Below, piece after piece: positions 1 to 10,848 of a stretch of DNA of 64,000 nucleotides. The notes beneath the pieces are model-generated. The model saw only the letters and a list, made by a program, of their open reading frames with translations. It was not told the origin of the DNA and did no database searches. Both the position numbers and the translations under genes were made by a program. Position 1 is the first letter of the stretch, and each line of letters opens with the position of its first letter. This DNA is from Flaccisagitta enflata (lineage: Eukaryota; Chaetognatha; Sagittoidea; Aphragmophora): NCBI GenBank assembly GCA_965153355.1, contig OZ231126.1:80662001-80726000 (forward strand). The letters run 5' to 3'.

Positions 1-1
1 T

Positions 2-423
2 TTAAAAATAATTTCGCCTTTGTTTTTGCCACTTCATTTGCAGCCTCGTTATTTACCACCTCTAAGAAATTTAAGTTATACATTCCACCTAGCCTCTGAC
101 AAACAAGTAATTAAAACGGAATGTACCTCTTTTGAAGTTGGTTTTGAAATACGAAATTTTAAGTTTCATTCTTGTAAAATTATCGTGGACCCAACTGTAG
201 CTCTGAGCATAGAATCCAAACTGATGAAAACTCCTATGAATTATCCCATTTTTAATTGGCGTCTTACATCTTTGAATGTACTTGCTGGTCTGATTAATTG
301 GTCTCAAGAGGATGTGTTCTTCCAGTCACAAACTCCTGAAATAGTATATCTAATGATACAGCCTCAAGTGAGTATGCTACAGCTATGTGCAACTTGTCTA
401 TGTGCAACTCTCTCTCTATGTGC

Positions 424-485
<62 letters not shown>

Positions 486-546
486 ATTCTAGTTGGATAT
501 GAGCCAATCAGAGGAAGGGATTTTGGGAAGGAACACGAATCAGAGG

Positions 547-636
<90 letters not shown>

Positions 637-1266
637 GATTCTAGTCGGATATGAGCCAATCAGAGGGATTTTGGGAAGGGGTGCTAATCAGAGGATCTTT
701 TTCGAAGAACCAATGAGAGTGATTCAATTTTGGAAAGAACCAATCAGAGAGTTTGTTTTGCCTAGTAACCCAGTTAACATTCTTTTCTAGTAACCCAGTT
801 AACATTCTTTTCTTATTTTTTTCCCCAGATCAATAATATCGGTGATTACAAAAAATCATTGTACGATTTCAAAAGAAATGGACTAGTCAACGCCCATTTT
901 TATTTGGACAGCATTAGGTATCCATCATATGACTTTAACTTTACTGATGATCCTGAAGTTAGTCACGCTAATGTACTAGGCTGGGCAACAGCGTTCTCAG
1001 CCTCAGATCTATTTCAAGATGAGTCATATTGGCCGGACATTTCCAGATTTATGACCTCATATTTCATACTAAAATTTGATTTTGGAGTTATGGATGACAA
1101 TGGATCAAGCCCCATCAGACCTGTCTCTAAGTCAGGCAATTGTCGTCTTGATTTGCAATTTAAGAACGCTGACAATGGCAATCTCAAAATTTTTTTACTG
1201 CAAAAATATTCAAATTGCTTACAAATTGACCTAAATAGGAATGCTCTACGAAATTATGTATTATAG
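2..1266 (+). CDS. Polinton/adintovirus-like capsid protein (F54H12.2-like family), 5' end outside window
   Basis: The frame is open from the left edge, so the N-terminus lies outside the window. Exon A ends at 367 (donor GTGAGT), and exon B runs 829-1266 after a pyrimidine-rich ccccag acceptor. The junction is phase 0. Seen: exon A has the segment FEVGFEIRNFKFHSCKI, and exon B ends in a beta-rich C-terminus with SKSGNCRLDLQF followed by a hydrophobic strand and IDLNRN. This arrangement recalls the F54H12.2-like capsid proteins found in Polinton-like elements of many invertebrates. I infer a virion structural role; whether it is the penton-like minor or the major capsid protein I cannot decide. 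No stops or frameshifts are visible in the part present. The 461-bp intron is mostly CT repeat plus a duplicated CCAAT-containing unit. Confidence 0.7.
425..632 (+). repeat. CT microsatellites inside the capsid intron
   Basis: Two CT tracts (about 425-482 and 551-632) are separated and followed by diverged copies of one unit (484-550 and 634-700) containing ggatatgagccaatcagagg. Both tracts and units lie inside the intron 368-828. Confidence 0.9.
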
Positions 1267-1878
<612 letters not shown>

Positions 1879-2508
1879 ATGAATGGGCTTCAAATTTTGA
1901 ATGCTTTAAAGTCAGACCCTGTGTGTAATAGGCTTTCGCCAATTGTGATATGTCAGGATCAAAGTTTATCATATATCACAAAAGAGTCTAAACATAAACT
2001 TGTAGTAATAAATTCAAGTAATACTACAGAAAAATTTGGAAAACATTGGTTGAGTTTAAATCTAGACGGCCTAGATTTAGTAAAAAATAGATATATTCAA
2101 CTCTATGATAGTGCTGGAAAAAATCTAAAGGATACACCTATTCTAGAGAAAGCTATAAAGCTAGCAAAAAAAAAATACAAAGCCAAACTATTAAGTCTTA
2201 AAACAGTCCAAATGTCTATTCTATCTAGCTGTGGAGCTCATACTTTAGCTTGTTTATGGCTTTCATCTAGAAAACTGTTACCAAATGACATCATTCATCT
2301 ATTTTACAGTGAAAAAAATGTCAAAAATTTACAGAATCATTACAAGAATGATTGTTTAGTCGCCTTCTTCGTGCATACAATATTTCCCAATATAAGGAAG
2401 AACTATTTTGTCTTGGACCTCATTTTCGATTGGGACTTCTTGAATCAACAACGGAAAAACGAAAAAAAAGAAAAAAAAGAAAAAAAAGAAAAAAAAAATC
2501 TTTCATGA
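1879..2508 (+). CDS. Adenain-like cysteine protease (Polinton PRO)
   Basis: The ORF is 209 codons from ATG at 1879. Adenain-type proteases (peptidase family C5) mature virion precursor proteins in adenoviruses and are a hallmark of Polintons/adintoviruses. The catalytic pattern is visible: His56 in GKHWLSL, an acidic Asp77 in LYDS, Gln111, and Cys118 in SSCGAHTLACLWL. The Gln-to-Cys spacing of 7 equals that of adenain, and the length of the catalytic part (about 190 residues) fits. The C-terminus ends in a Lys/Glu run encoded by an A-rich aaaaaaag repeat. The stop overlaps the next start as ATGA, a compact viral arrangement that suggests coupled translation. The frame is intact. Confidence 0.85.
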   Translation: MNGLQILNALKSDPVCNRLSPIVICQDQSLSYITKESKHKLVVINSSNTTEKFGKHWLSLNLDGLDLVKNRYIQLYDSAGKNLKDTPILEKAIKLAKKKYKAKLLSLKTVQMSILSSCGAHTLACLWLSSRKLLPNDIIHLFYSEKNVKNLQNHYKNDCLVAFFVHTIFPNIRKNYFVLDLIFDWDFLNQQRKNEKKEKKEKKEKKNLS

Positions 2509-2924
2509 AATCGGATGGTGGTAAACTATTTAAGAGATACATTAAACTGAATTCTGGTCAAAACCAAAAACGACCTATTCCTTCATGGAGCATGGCTCGA
2601 TTCAAAGCAAGTATAAAGCAAGCCGGCAGGAGAGGAGTCACCAAGAGAGGAGGAAGGAGGAGGAGGAGGGGAAGGAGGAGAAGACGGACCAAAAGACGGA
2701 CAACCCGACGGACAAGAAACCTAGCTCTCATGGGAGGGAAAAGACGACGAAGAGTAGCCCTAAAAGGAAATATGCTTCCAGCCACTCAGCTCAGGGGATT
2801 AGGGAGGCCACCAAAATGGCGAAGAATTCCAATGGAAGTAATGCTAGGAAAGGGCAGGGGCGGGCAGGACCACTATCGAAATTATATGTCAAGACTGGAC
2901 AATTACCGGGCAGGCTTACAATAA
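2505..2924 (+). CDS. Arg-rich basic core protein (pX/protamine-like)
   Basis: The ATG at 2505 overlaps the protease stop (ATGA). The 139-residue product is extremely basic in the middle (runs such as RRRRRGRRRRRTKRR) and has a later RRRRVALKGN segment. Small Arg-rich DNA-condensing proteins are encoded beside capsid and protease genes in adenoviruses (pVII, pX) and adintoviruses, so a virion core role is inferred from composition and neighbours. No specific homologue is proven. Short Gly-containing stretches near LMGGK might be protease sites, but I cannot confirm this. A second open frame overlaps from 2585. Confidence 0.55.
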   Translation: MKSDGGKLFKRYIKLNSGQNQKRPIPSWSMARFKASIKQAGRRGVTKRGGRRRRRGRRRRRTKRRTTRRTRNLALMGGKRRRRVALKGNMLPATQLRGLGRPPKWRRIPMEVMLGKGRGGQDHYRNYMSRLDNYRAGLQ

Positions 2925-3430
2925 CGCCATCGTGTCTCAGAAATTTGAAAGAAAGACTTGAAAAAATCACCAATGTTCTCACTGCCATCGAAACAAAACA
3001 TATGATCAAGAAGCCTGACATTAAAAAGAAAACAAAAGCAGAGAAAGAGACACAAAATCTTAAGTCATTCAAGGGCGCAAAGACGAGTGTTTGCAAGGCT
3101 TCCCCCTTGTCTCCGTCGTCATCGATACCGTCGTTTCAATCTGGATCGGGAAGAGAAGATGGACAAAGAGAAGAGAAGACTACGCCCATAGATGATTTCT
3201 TTAGCAATCATCAACAAGCCAAGAACTATTACTATGATACACTTTCTCCGACGCGAGCGAGAGACAACGGTGACGCGCGCGCGAGCAGTGACATGGATTT
3301 GAGGGCGAGAGGGGGGGACTCAAGCCTATTTAAAGATTTCCCGGCCTATGCAGATTTATACTCTGATTTCGAATCAGAATTTAGCACAAGCCTAAGTGGA
3401 CGGGGAGAGAACCAAGGGACGAGTTACTGA
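2585..3430 (+). CDS. Overlapping-frame protein, Lys/Glu/Ser-rich, unknown function
   Basis: The ORF is 281 codons from ATG at 2585, in a different frame from the basic core protein for its first 340 bp and alone thereafter. The N-terminal third is charged and low complexity, as expected where it shares DNA with the Arg-rich gene. Residues about 115-280 are independent: a basic helix-like stretch, then a Ser-rich linker and an acidic, aromatic C-terminus (DDFFSNHQQ, KNYYYDTLSP, FPAYADLYSDFESEF). No family is recognised. It could be a virion-associated protein using overprinting, or the unique part could be an exon joined to the core gene. The stop is at 3428-3430. Confidence 0.45.
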   Translation: MEHGSIQSKYKASRQERSHQERRKEEEEGKEEKTDQKTDNPTDKKPSSHGREKTTKSSPKRKYASSHSAQGIREATKMAKNSNGSNARKGQGRAGPLSKLYVKTGQLPGRLTITPSCLRNLKERLEKITNVLTAIETKHMIKKPDIKKKTKAEKETQNLKSFKGAKTSVCKASPLSPSSSIPSFQSGSGREDGQREEKTTPIDDFFSNHQQAKNYYYDTLSPTRARDNGDARASSDMDLRARGGDSSLFKDFPAYADLYSDFESEFSTSLSGRGENQGTSY

Positions 3431-3622
3431 ACTGAACAAAAAGTTAACTCGCCTCTTGATTTTCTCTTACAACTTTATCCATCCACTTCATCGCTTCATC
3501 TGTGCATCGACTCCTCGCATCTCAACTTCCATCTATCGCCCTCTTCGACTTCCATTCTTCGTGATAAATCTCGTCTCATTGTCTCATCGTCTCATCGTCT
3601 TCTCAAACTTCCATTCTTTGAA

Positions 3623-3686
<64 letters not shown>

Positions 3687-3780
3687 CTTCTGATTTTGAA
3701 ACAGAAAATGGTTTTTGAAGCTTTTGTTTATTTAATCAAATTGCTTCTGATCTTTTTCTTATAAAAAATCATCAGTCTCC
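3431..3780 (+). other. Pyrimidine-rich spacer with CT repeat
   Basis: The spacer is strongly CT-rich, with a CT microsatellite at about 3637-3683. A tiny hydrophobic ORF (MVFEAFVYLIKLLLIFFL, 3708-3764) lies just upstream of the next gene; I do not count it as a gene. Confidence 0.6.
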
Positions 3781-4146
3781 ATGTCAGAAATTATCTATTA
3801 CCTTATCTTTGTTATTCTGATCGCCGCTTCTCTCTGTTTCATCTACTTCTTCACTCACTCCCTGTTATATCCTTGCGTACATGCCTGTACCCTCGCGTGT
3901 ATTCGTCGTGAAGCTTGGCCTGAAACTGAAACTCTCCCTCTAAACGAATCTACTCATCATAGACAACGCCGTCGTCAGATTTTCATCAACTTTAAAGAAA
4001 AATTTCAAGGCTCTCCATCTGACTTTGACGAACACGGTATTGGCAGCAAGATGCCATACCATGACTATGATAGGTACAATTTACGTAACAGAAAAGACAT
4101 TGATTTGTTGTTACATATCACAAAAAATATTGACTCTGTAAAATGA
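3781..4146 (+). CDS. Small membrane protein with N-terminal transmembrane segment
   Basis: 121 residues from ATG at 3781. Residues about 4-33 form one long hydrophobic segment (YYLIFVILIAASLCFIYFF), followed by a Cys-containing stretch and a basic, hydrophilic tail (HHRQRRRQIF). This predicts a single-pass signal-anchor protein. No family is recognised. The stop overlaps the next ATG (ATGA at 4143), the same coupling seen between protease and core protein, which supports real coding and a shared transcript with the following spliced gene. Membrane proteins of unknown function are common in Polinton-like viruses; function is not inferred further. Confidence 0.55.
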   Translation: MSEIIYYLIFVILIAASLCFIYFFTHSLLYPCVHACTLACIRREAWPETETLPLNESTHHRQRRRQIFINFKEKFQGSPSDFDEHGIGSKMPYHDYDRYNLRNRKDIDLLLHITKNIDSVK

Positions 4147-7100
4147 ACGACCATTTTCGTTACAGACTGTTACAAACTGATACAGACATTTCTGATTTTG
4201 TTATTCGTACATTTGTTCATTTATTTGTTCATTCATTCATTCATTCATTCATTCATTCATTCATTCATTCATTCATTCATTCATTCATTCATTCATTCAT
4301 TCATTCATTATTCATTTGTTTGTTTGTCTTAGGCAAAGCCTGGAACGTATATTGAGTGACATTTGTGATGTAGATGAAGAATGTACATGTCGCAACTGTC
4401 TGGGGTAAATTCTTAAAATTCATAAAATAGATTAGAAAAAATAGAATAGAATATTGTCGGTCAGTCGGTCGGTCGGTTGGTCGGTCGGTCCATTGGTAAC
4501 ATTTTTCTCTCAAACTTTTTTTGTTGTGATGGTTTGTTTTGTCAGTCTGTTAGTCTGTCAGTTTGTTGGTAAAAATGTGAGTGGATTTTGTATAACTGAT
4601 CCTGTGTGATTGCATTCTCATAAATCTCGACTATTTACCCTATTCTAGACGGATCCTCGACCGTCACCTCGCAGACGTCCAACACATGTTGGAATTGTCA
4701 AAGGACACGAAAATATACATCACTCCACACGTTGCGGTTTCGTCTACGGCACGCGGCGACTACTTCTCCAAGTTGAAGGAACTTCCTCTCAGAGTCTTTT
4801 TCCATATGCTTGTTAATGCAGGTATTTTGAGTGACTGACTGACTGACTGAGTGTCTGAGTGACTAAGTGTCTGAGTGTCTGAGTGACTGAGTGATTGAGT
4901 GTCTGAGTGATTGATTGTCTGAGTGACTGAGTGACTAAGTGACTGAGTGTCTGAATGTCTGAGTGATTGAGTGACTGAGTGACTGAGTGTCTGAGTGACT
5001 GAGTGACTGAGTGACTGAGTGTCTGAGTGTCTGAGTGACTGAGTGACTGAGTGACTGAGTGTCTGAGTGACTGAGTGACTTCGAGTGACTTCGAGTGACT
5101 TCGAGTGACTAAGTATCATTTCGTCATTTTATTATTTTAATTCATTTCATTTTATTTTGTTGATTTTAGGTCACGTTCTGCGTTACGCCACTTACGCTCA
5201 GGACAGCTTCAATTCGACCGGCAAACCTTGCCAAGATTTATTTCTTCCCATCGCGTCCGAGCTCACATATGCTTTCGTCATCCATAGCCAGCATGGCTCT
5301 CGTCAAGGCATACACGGACTGGGTCGCTATGTCAGGTATTCATTTATTCATTCATTCATTTGTTCATTCATTTATTTGTTCATTCATTCATTCATTTGTT
5401 CATTCATTCATTTGTTCATTCATTTATTCTTTCATTCATTCATTCATTCATTCATTCATTCATTCAAGAGGGCCCAAAGTTGATGCTGCGAGACAAATAT
5501 AGTTTTACTTATGCTATTTTCTTGTCTCGCAGCATCAACTTTGGGCCCTACGCGTTCCGCGGCGGCGTGCAGAGTGTGGACTGGGCCGCTAGCATCTCAC
5601 TTTCGGTCGCCGAACTCAGTTCCCTCGCTGCGCAAACGGCGACGACTACCCTCTTTCTCAAATCCATCGCAGAGCGACACGCCCGACAAGATCCAGATCA
5701 TGTGAAGTAAGTTCAGTCTCTACTGTAAAATGTATATATAAATGTATGTATGTATGAAACTATTTGATTTGGTTTTGATTGACTCTGTTTTGATTGACTC
5801 TGTTTTACTCTGTTTGACTCTGTTTGACTCTGTTTGACTCTATTTGTTTCTGTTTGACTCTGTTTTACTCTTGACTCTATTTGACTCTGTTTGACTCTGT
5901 TTTATTGTGTATTAATTTTACTTTTACTTTGTCTTTTTTACTTAGGTCTTCATTCTGTCCTCTCTGTGGTCTCTTCGCGTCACCAGAGGAGGGCAACTTT
6001 GTGGGCGCCCTCGTCGTCCAGCTTCGTCTTCTCCCTGACGATGCCGACAACAGACTCCATCGTCACGCTGTTGTGGATCGAAGTGGAGTTGCGCGGTTCG
6101 AGTCCGGCGATGAGGTATGTTTGTTTCATGTTTCATATTTTCTTTCATGTCATGTAATCCTGATTAATGAATCACTTCTAGTCTGTCCTCTTTCATTACT
6201 TTCATTACTTTCATCATTACTTTCATTATTTTCTTAGGTGAGTGATTTTCTCGCCAAATTGGATCGAACCTTCATTCTTCAGCAGATCGATAATACGCTT
6301 CTGCAATGGCTCTCCAGCGGATGTGATACACCATTAATTCTCATTGTTAATTCAGGTATGAATGAATGAATGAATGAATGATGAATAATGATCAATGAAT
6401 GAAGAATGATGAATGACAAATGAATGATGAATGATGAATGATGAACAATGTATCATGTGCTATCACTCTATGAACGATGAATGATGAATGATGAATGATG
6501 AATGTGCCATGTACCATGTACCATGTACCATGTGCTATTATTTAAACCTTTTTTTTTTCTCTTTTTCTTTTGTAGAAATAATGAAGTTGGCCTCGGAGGA
6601 AGCCAGTGCAGCCTACGATCTCCCTCTACAAAATGGGATTCCGGATCTTCAAAGCCTCATCTCACCGCAAGTCCGCGCACTTCCTCCGCCTCCCAACGTT
6701 GTAGGCGCCGTCGCTGCTCCAGAGGTACAGGAGATGCCCGTTGTCCCTGTTGGACTCCCATCTGTTCTTCCTTCCGCCATGGGAGTGTTGCCTTCCCCCC
6801 CCGCGCCTCCTCCCATGCTTCCTCCTGTCAGCCAAGTTCTTCCTCAGCAACGAGAGGTAGAAAGAGTCCTACCTCAACAACGTGCGGAAACTGCGCATGC
6901 GCTGCACGCGCGTGCTGTGAGCGAGGTAAGTCTTGTGATTGTTTGTCTCTTGTGACTGTTTGTCTCTTGTGGTTGTTTGTTTTTGTTTTGTCTCTGTATT
7001 TTTGTCTTCCGAAAGCTTGATCTGTTTTAGTTCTAATCTCTTACTTTGTGTGTGTTAATTTACAGCTCATGTCAAGACGATTGGCGTCAAATCCGTCATT

Positions 7101-7264
7101 CGATGTTCCGCCCAGACAACCTCTCGTACAGCCACTTCCGTCTGAAGTTCAACATCAACAACAACAACAACAGTCCTCCACGCAAGCGCAACAGTCCTTG
7201 ACTGCGTTAGCGATTCATCAACAACTTCAGCAACAAACACAATCTCGTCTTTTTCGCCAACGTC

Positions 7265-7325
<61 letters not shown>

Positions 7326-8121
7326 GCAACTCCCAATCTCCTCGTCGATGTCATCATTGGGATCCGCAAGATCGACGACGATGAACGTCGTCGCCGAAAT
7401 TCATGAACCGCCATCTTCCATCGGCGCAATTTATGAGATTCCTTCCACGTCTGTGGGAACGTCCAACTTGACAGGAGTGACTGTTCAGTCATCCAACCAG
7501 GTGAGTTTACTCATTCACACTTTCACATTTGTGTTTACATTTACATTTGCATCCACACATTCATTCATTCTTTCATTCATTCATTCAATCATTCATTCAT
7601 TCGTTCATTCATTCATTCATTCATTCATTCATTCTTTCATTCATTCATTCATTCATTCATTCATTCATTCATTCATTCATTCTTTCATTCTTTCATTCAT
7701 TGACTGATTTGTTCGTTGACTAATTTCTTCATTCATTCATTGACCAATTTGTTTATTCATTTGTTTGAACATTTGTCAATCTTATTTTTTACAGATGCGA
7801 CGCCCTTCTCGCCCTTCGAGTCGACGGGGGAGTGGAGACGAGGTCGTCGTCGACGAGGATGCGGCGTCGGCTGCAGCGGCCCAACTCCTCGCCCTCTCCA
7901 CCACGGTCAACATTGCTCCCCTGGTCGACAAACAAATCCCCATCTACACACAAAGCTCTCGCATGGCGGCGAGCCTCTCCACGCCTTCGGGAAGCTCAGC
8001 TCTACGATCCGACATCCTGGAACGTTCGGCGAATCTTCAAAGTGCGCCGGAAGGAATGGACGTTGTCGATGACCGTCAATTCGTCGACATCCAACCAAAC
8101 ATCGGTTCTTCATCTTTGTAA
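4143..8121 (+). CDS. Spliced gene of at least nine exons; Gln/Pro-rich C-terminus, unknown function
   Basis: Nine exons fit together in phase without a stop: 4333-4404, 4649-4821, 5170-5335, 5533-5706, 5946-6114, 6238-6355, 6576-6925, 7066-7500, 7795-8121. All have GT/AG borders. A first exon probably starts at ATG 4143 (ATGA overlap with the upstream gene), but its donor is uncertain. The product has over 660 residues. The N-terminal half is globular: a Cys cluster (CTCRNC) in exon 1, and CPLCG, a possible zinc site, in exon 5. The C-terminal half is Pro-rich, then a long polyglutamine run (about 7261-7330, CAA repeats), then Ser/Ala-rich. No family is recognised. The exons are GC-richer than the protease or polymerase, which hints at a different origin such as a captured host gene. 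Every intron consists of tandem repeats. Confidence 0.65.
4218..4310 (+). repeat. ATTC tetranucleotide repeat, first intron
   Basis: About 93 bp of nearly perfect ATTC units immediately upstream of the acceptor at 4331-4332. Confidence 0.9.
4460..4570 (+). repeat. GGTC and GTCAGTCTGTTA repeats, second intron
   Basis: The first part is cggtcggtcggttggtcggt, followed by repeats of the type cagtctgttagtctgtcagt. Both lie inside the intron 4405-4648. Confidence 0.7.
4829..5110 (+). repeat. 8-bp minisatellite (gagtgact), third intron
   Basis: About 280 bp of gagtgact/gagtgtct units fill most of the intron 4822-5169. Confidence 0.9.
5339..5466 (+). repeat. ATTC/TTTG repeat, fourth intron
   Basis: Interrupted attc units (cattcattcatttgttcat type) directly precede a perfect inverted repeat in the same intron. 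Confidence 0.9.
5469..5549 (+). promoter_or_regulatory. Perfect 28-bp inverted repeat enclosing a 3' splice site
   Basis: The left arm is 5469-5496, the right arm 5522-5549, and the loop is 25 nt. The right arm contains the pyrimidine tract, the AG of the acceptor (5531-5532) and the first 17 nt of the exon. In RNA this would form a 28-bp stem burying the splice site. The left arm is an inverted copy of the intron/exon junction, so it arose from coding sequence. Confidence 0.85.
5780..5906 (+). repeat. 10-bp gactctgttt repeat, fifth intron
   Basis: Degenerate tandem copies of gactctgttt within the intron 5707-5945. Confidence 0.85.
6186..6232 (+). repeat. tttcattac repeat, sixth intron
   Basis: Short tandem copies of tttcattac(tttcattac) occupy the second half of the intron 6115-6237. 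Confidence 0.75.
6357..6540 (+). repeat. AATG/ATGAATG and ccatgta repeats, seventh intron
   Basis: Tandem aatgaatg and gatgaatgatgaatg units are followed by three copies of accatgt, inside the intron 6356-6575. Confidence 0.85.
7555..7760 (+). repeat. ATTC repeat, ninth intron
   Basis: About 200 bp of attc units with ttcattctttcatt interruptions, inside the intron 7501-7794. This is the same unit as in the first and fourth introns of this gene. Confidence 0.9.
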
Positions 8122-10848
8122 GAAAGACATTCTAGCCTCCTGTAGGGAAATTTTGCCTCTTGTAGGAAATTTGATCTAGCCTCCTGTAGGGAAATTTTGC
8201 CTCTTGTAGGATTTTTCTTTGTTTATCATTTAGCCGTCACACACACACACTTTGCATAATAAATTTACAGATAGAGAGAATCCGTAGATAAAATATCAAA
8301 ACGAATATCAAAACGAATATCAAAACTACTAGACATAATCAATAATAAATATTCAATAATCATGTAATCACCTAATCTAAAAAAAATTTTTTCTGCAAAA
8401 AGTATGCAAAAAGTATTTATGGTTTTTTCTACATCTTTTGGCACGTGTTATACGAAAATATCCTAATTTTCTGAATTTTTTTCTGCATCTTTTAATATTT
8501 TAGTACAAAATACAAAAAATATCCCTTATGCTATTCAAATTCAGTACAAATACTACATCATTAAATTCCATTTTCTGAAAACAAATAAAGCTGAAATAAG
8601 ACAGAATCAAAGTGAGGTCGGGTACCTATTATAATCTAGCCAACGACTATTCTACCAATAAACATATCAATATGATAATCGCATATAATCACATATATAC
8701 ACTAAGTTTCTAATAAATGGCACAAAATCACGGCAAGTATATAAAGCAAGGCAGATGATGAAACGTTCATGGCATTGGTAGTACTGATTTAGTACTACAA
8801 TGAGAATCCATGAGACTGAACGAAAATGTATCCCAAATTTTTATGATCAGCGGAATATGAGAAATATTTATCTTAATCTCTAAGACAAAAACTACTAATC
8901 TAAAAGCCAAGACGAAAATTACTAACTCATATCTTAATCTTACTCTCATATCTTAATCTCATATCTTAATCTCATATCTTAATCACTATAGTTTAATCTC
9001 TTCTTAAAACAATTTACACATTACATGAATTCTAGTAGCTGAAATTTTTTTTTTGTTTGTCGAAAGTGTAAACAACATTACCAATGTGTAACAGAGGAAA
9101 GTTATTTTTTACGCAATATAATATGATCTTCCATTAAAACATCTAGACATCCAATCCTTAAAATTTACTAACATTATTCTATCATTTGTTAGAAATTTTA
9201 AAGTATCTAAATATTGACACACTTTGCCCGATACCGACGACATCTCCTAGTTTTTGTGCTTTACAGTCATATCGTTGTACTAAAGCCGTTTCTATATCAC
9301 AGACTATGACCAAATGCATCACCAGGATGGTTGCAAGCAGAAATGATTTTCCGCACCCTTGAACAGGCCCCCTTGTGTAAATATTTGACATTATTATTTT
9401 GATTATGATACTTAACAGTTTTATATGCGAAACTTATGTATTATTTTAATCTGGGTAAATAACTACAAAGCTCCGATTCTCTGAATTACTGTACTTGAGA
9501 GGCAGCGCACTGAAAGAAATCGGAATGGAAAGCAATATGTCTACCAATCTGTTTGGACTCTGTATACCATCGCAAGTCCATTCTTTTTGCCTTCTTATCA
9601 TCATTATTCAATAATCACTATATACTCAATATTCACTCAATGTCGTCTTATATCTGTACTTTTTTTTTCTTTACCGGTGAATCAATTTTGACTGAATGAA
9701 TTCACGATGAAATGCATATTCTATAACCTAACCTAACCTAATCATTTTATGACAATTTGATTTGTTTTTCATCTTGAATACACCTTATCGAGATCATAGT
9801 AGCAGTGAATTTTCACAGAGAGTTGTCCATCCTTCTCTAGCATTCATAACGTTTCCTGAGATTCTAGTTTTTGTCATTTCTTTTATTGAGTGGTACTTTT
9901 ATGTGGTTAGCACACACACGGTGACGGGATTCCTTATTCAAGATTTTGATTACAGCCCTTCGTACTATCAACATCAATGTTTCTCTGTACAATGTAACAC
10001 TCTGTGTATTGATTTTTTATTCACTTCATATACGAGGAACTTTACCATGATTATTACAGAACTGAGAGCGCGCAAGCAAACGTCAATGCGAACTGATGTG
10101 CTTTTTCCCCTTCCCCCCCCCCCTTTATTAATTTTCATCTTATACTCTACTATACTCAAATGTTGTATACTCTACTATAATCTCTCAATGTCGTATAATC
10201 ACTAAGAAGTAATTTTATGTATACATAATCCATTTCTGGTAAGAACGAAAAGAACAAAAAACTAAAAGGAACAAAATGATGTAATCTCTATTAGCTCATA
10301 TCATTTTATTTTGTTATATCGCTAAACTATAGACAAAGTGTCGAACACCCTTCTAAATACTAAGCTGAATACCCATCTAAATGCAAGCGAACGAATCTAT
10401 CATTAACGGGATAACCAACTGATACATGTACGCGAACAAAATACAGTTACAAGCACCATCTGACTGTCAAATAGACAGTTACAAGCTCCATCCGACTGTC
10501 TATCTCCCCCTGTCACATTGATTACAGTTTTTTTCACACGCTATTCAAAATGCTATTCAATTTTAGTTTCAATTTTAGCTTGTAGCTTGCGACTCTGTGT
10601 GTAGCTTTCTTACGTTTAACTTATAGCTTGTGTCTTTGTGTCTTACGTTTAACTTATAGCTTGTGTCTTTGTGTGTAGCTTTTTTATGTTTATCTTGTGT
10701 GTGATTATTTTTAGTTAATAAACTATACGAGTTGCGGGTGTTGTCTGCTTCTCAAAGTTTTAATTAATTTGTTATTTATTGCAACAACAGTACACCGTAG
10801 TAAAGCATATGCGTATAGGTTGATTAGATAGATAGGTAGACAGATAAA
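8122..10848. other. AT-rich spacer between convergent genes
   Basis: This spacer lies between the stop of the nine-exon gene and the stop of the polymerase. It starts with two copies of tagcctcctgtagggaaatt (8134 and 8175). It holds many short direct repeats (atcaaaacgaat, catatcttaatct, gctaacttatagcttgtg). It contains a possible P-loop fragment (9182-9391) and otherwise no convincing long ORF. Poly(A)-signal-like aataaa occurs at about 8258. Confidence 0.5.
9182..9391 (-). pseudogene. Possible P-loop ATPase fragment
   Basis: A 69-codon minus-strand frame begins MSNIYTRGPVQGCGKSFLL, resembling a Walker A loop followed by a hydrophobic helix. The spacing is one residue longer than the classical loop. 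Just upstream on the same strand, about 9455-9603, another short frame ends in SENRSFVVIYPD. Polintons normally encode an FtsK/HerA-type packaging ATPase, which is otherwise missing here, so these could be remnants or exons of one. No Walker B or other ATPase motif was seen, so the match may be chance. Confidence 0.2.

Noticed and set aside
4760-5119. Ser-His-Ser-Val-Thr-Gln repeat protein on the minus strand
   Set aside because: Translation of the gagtgact minisatellite inside an intron.
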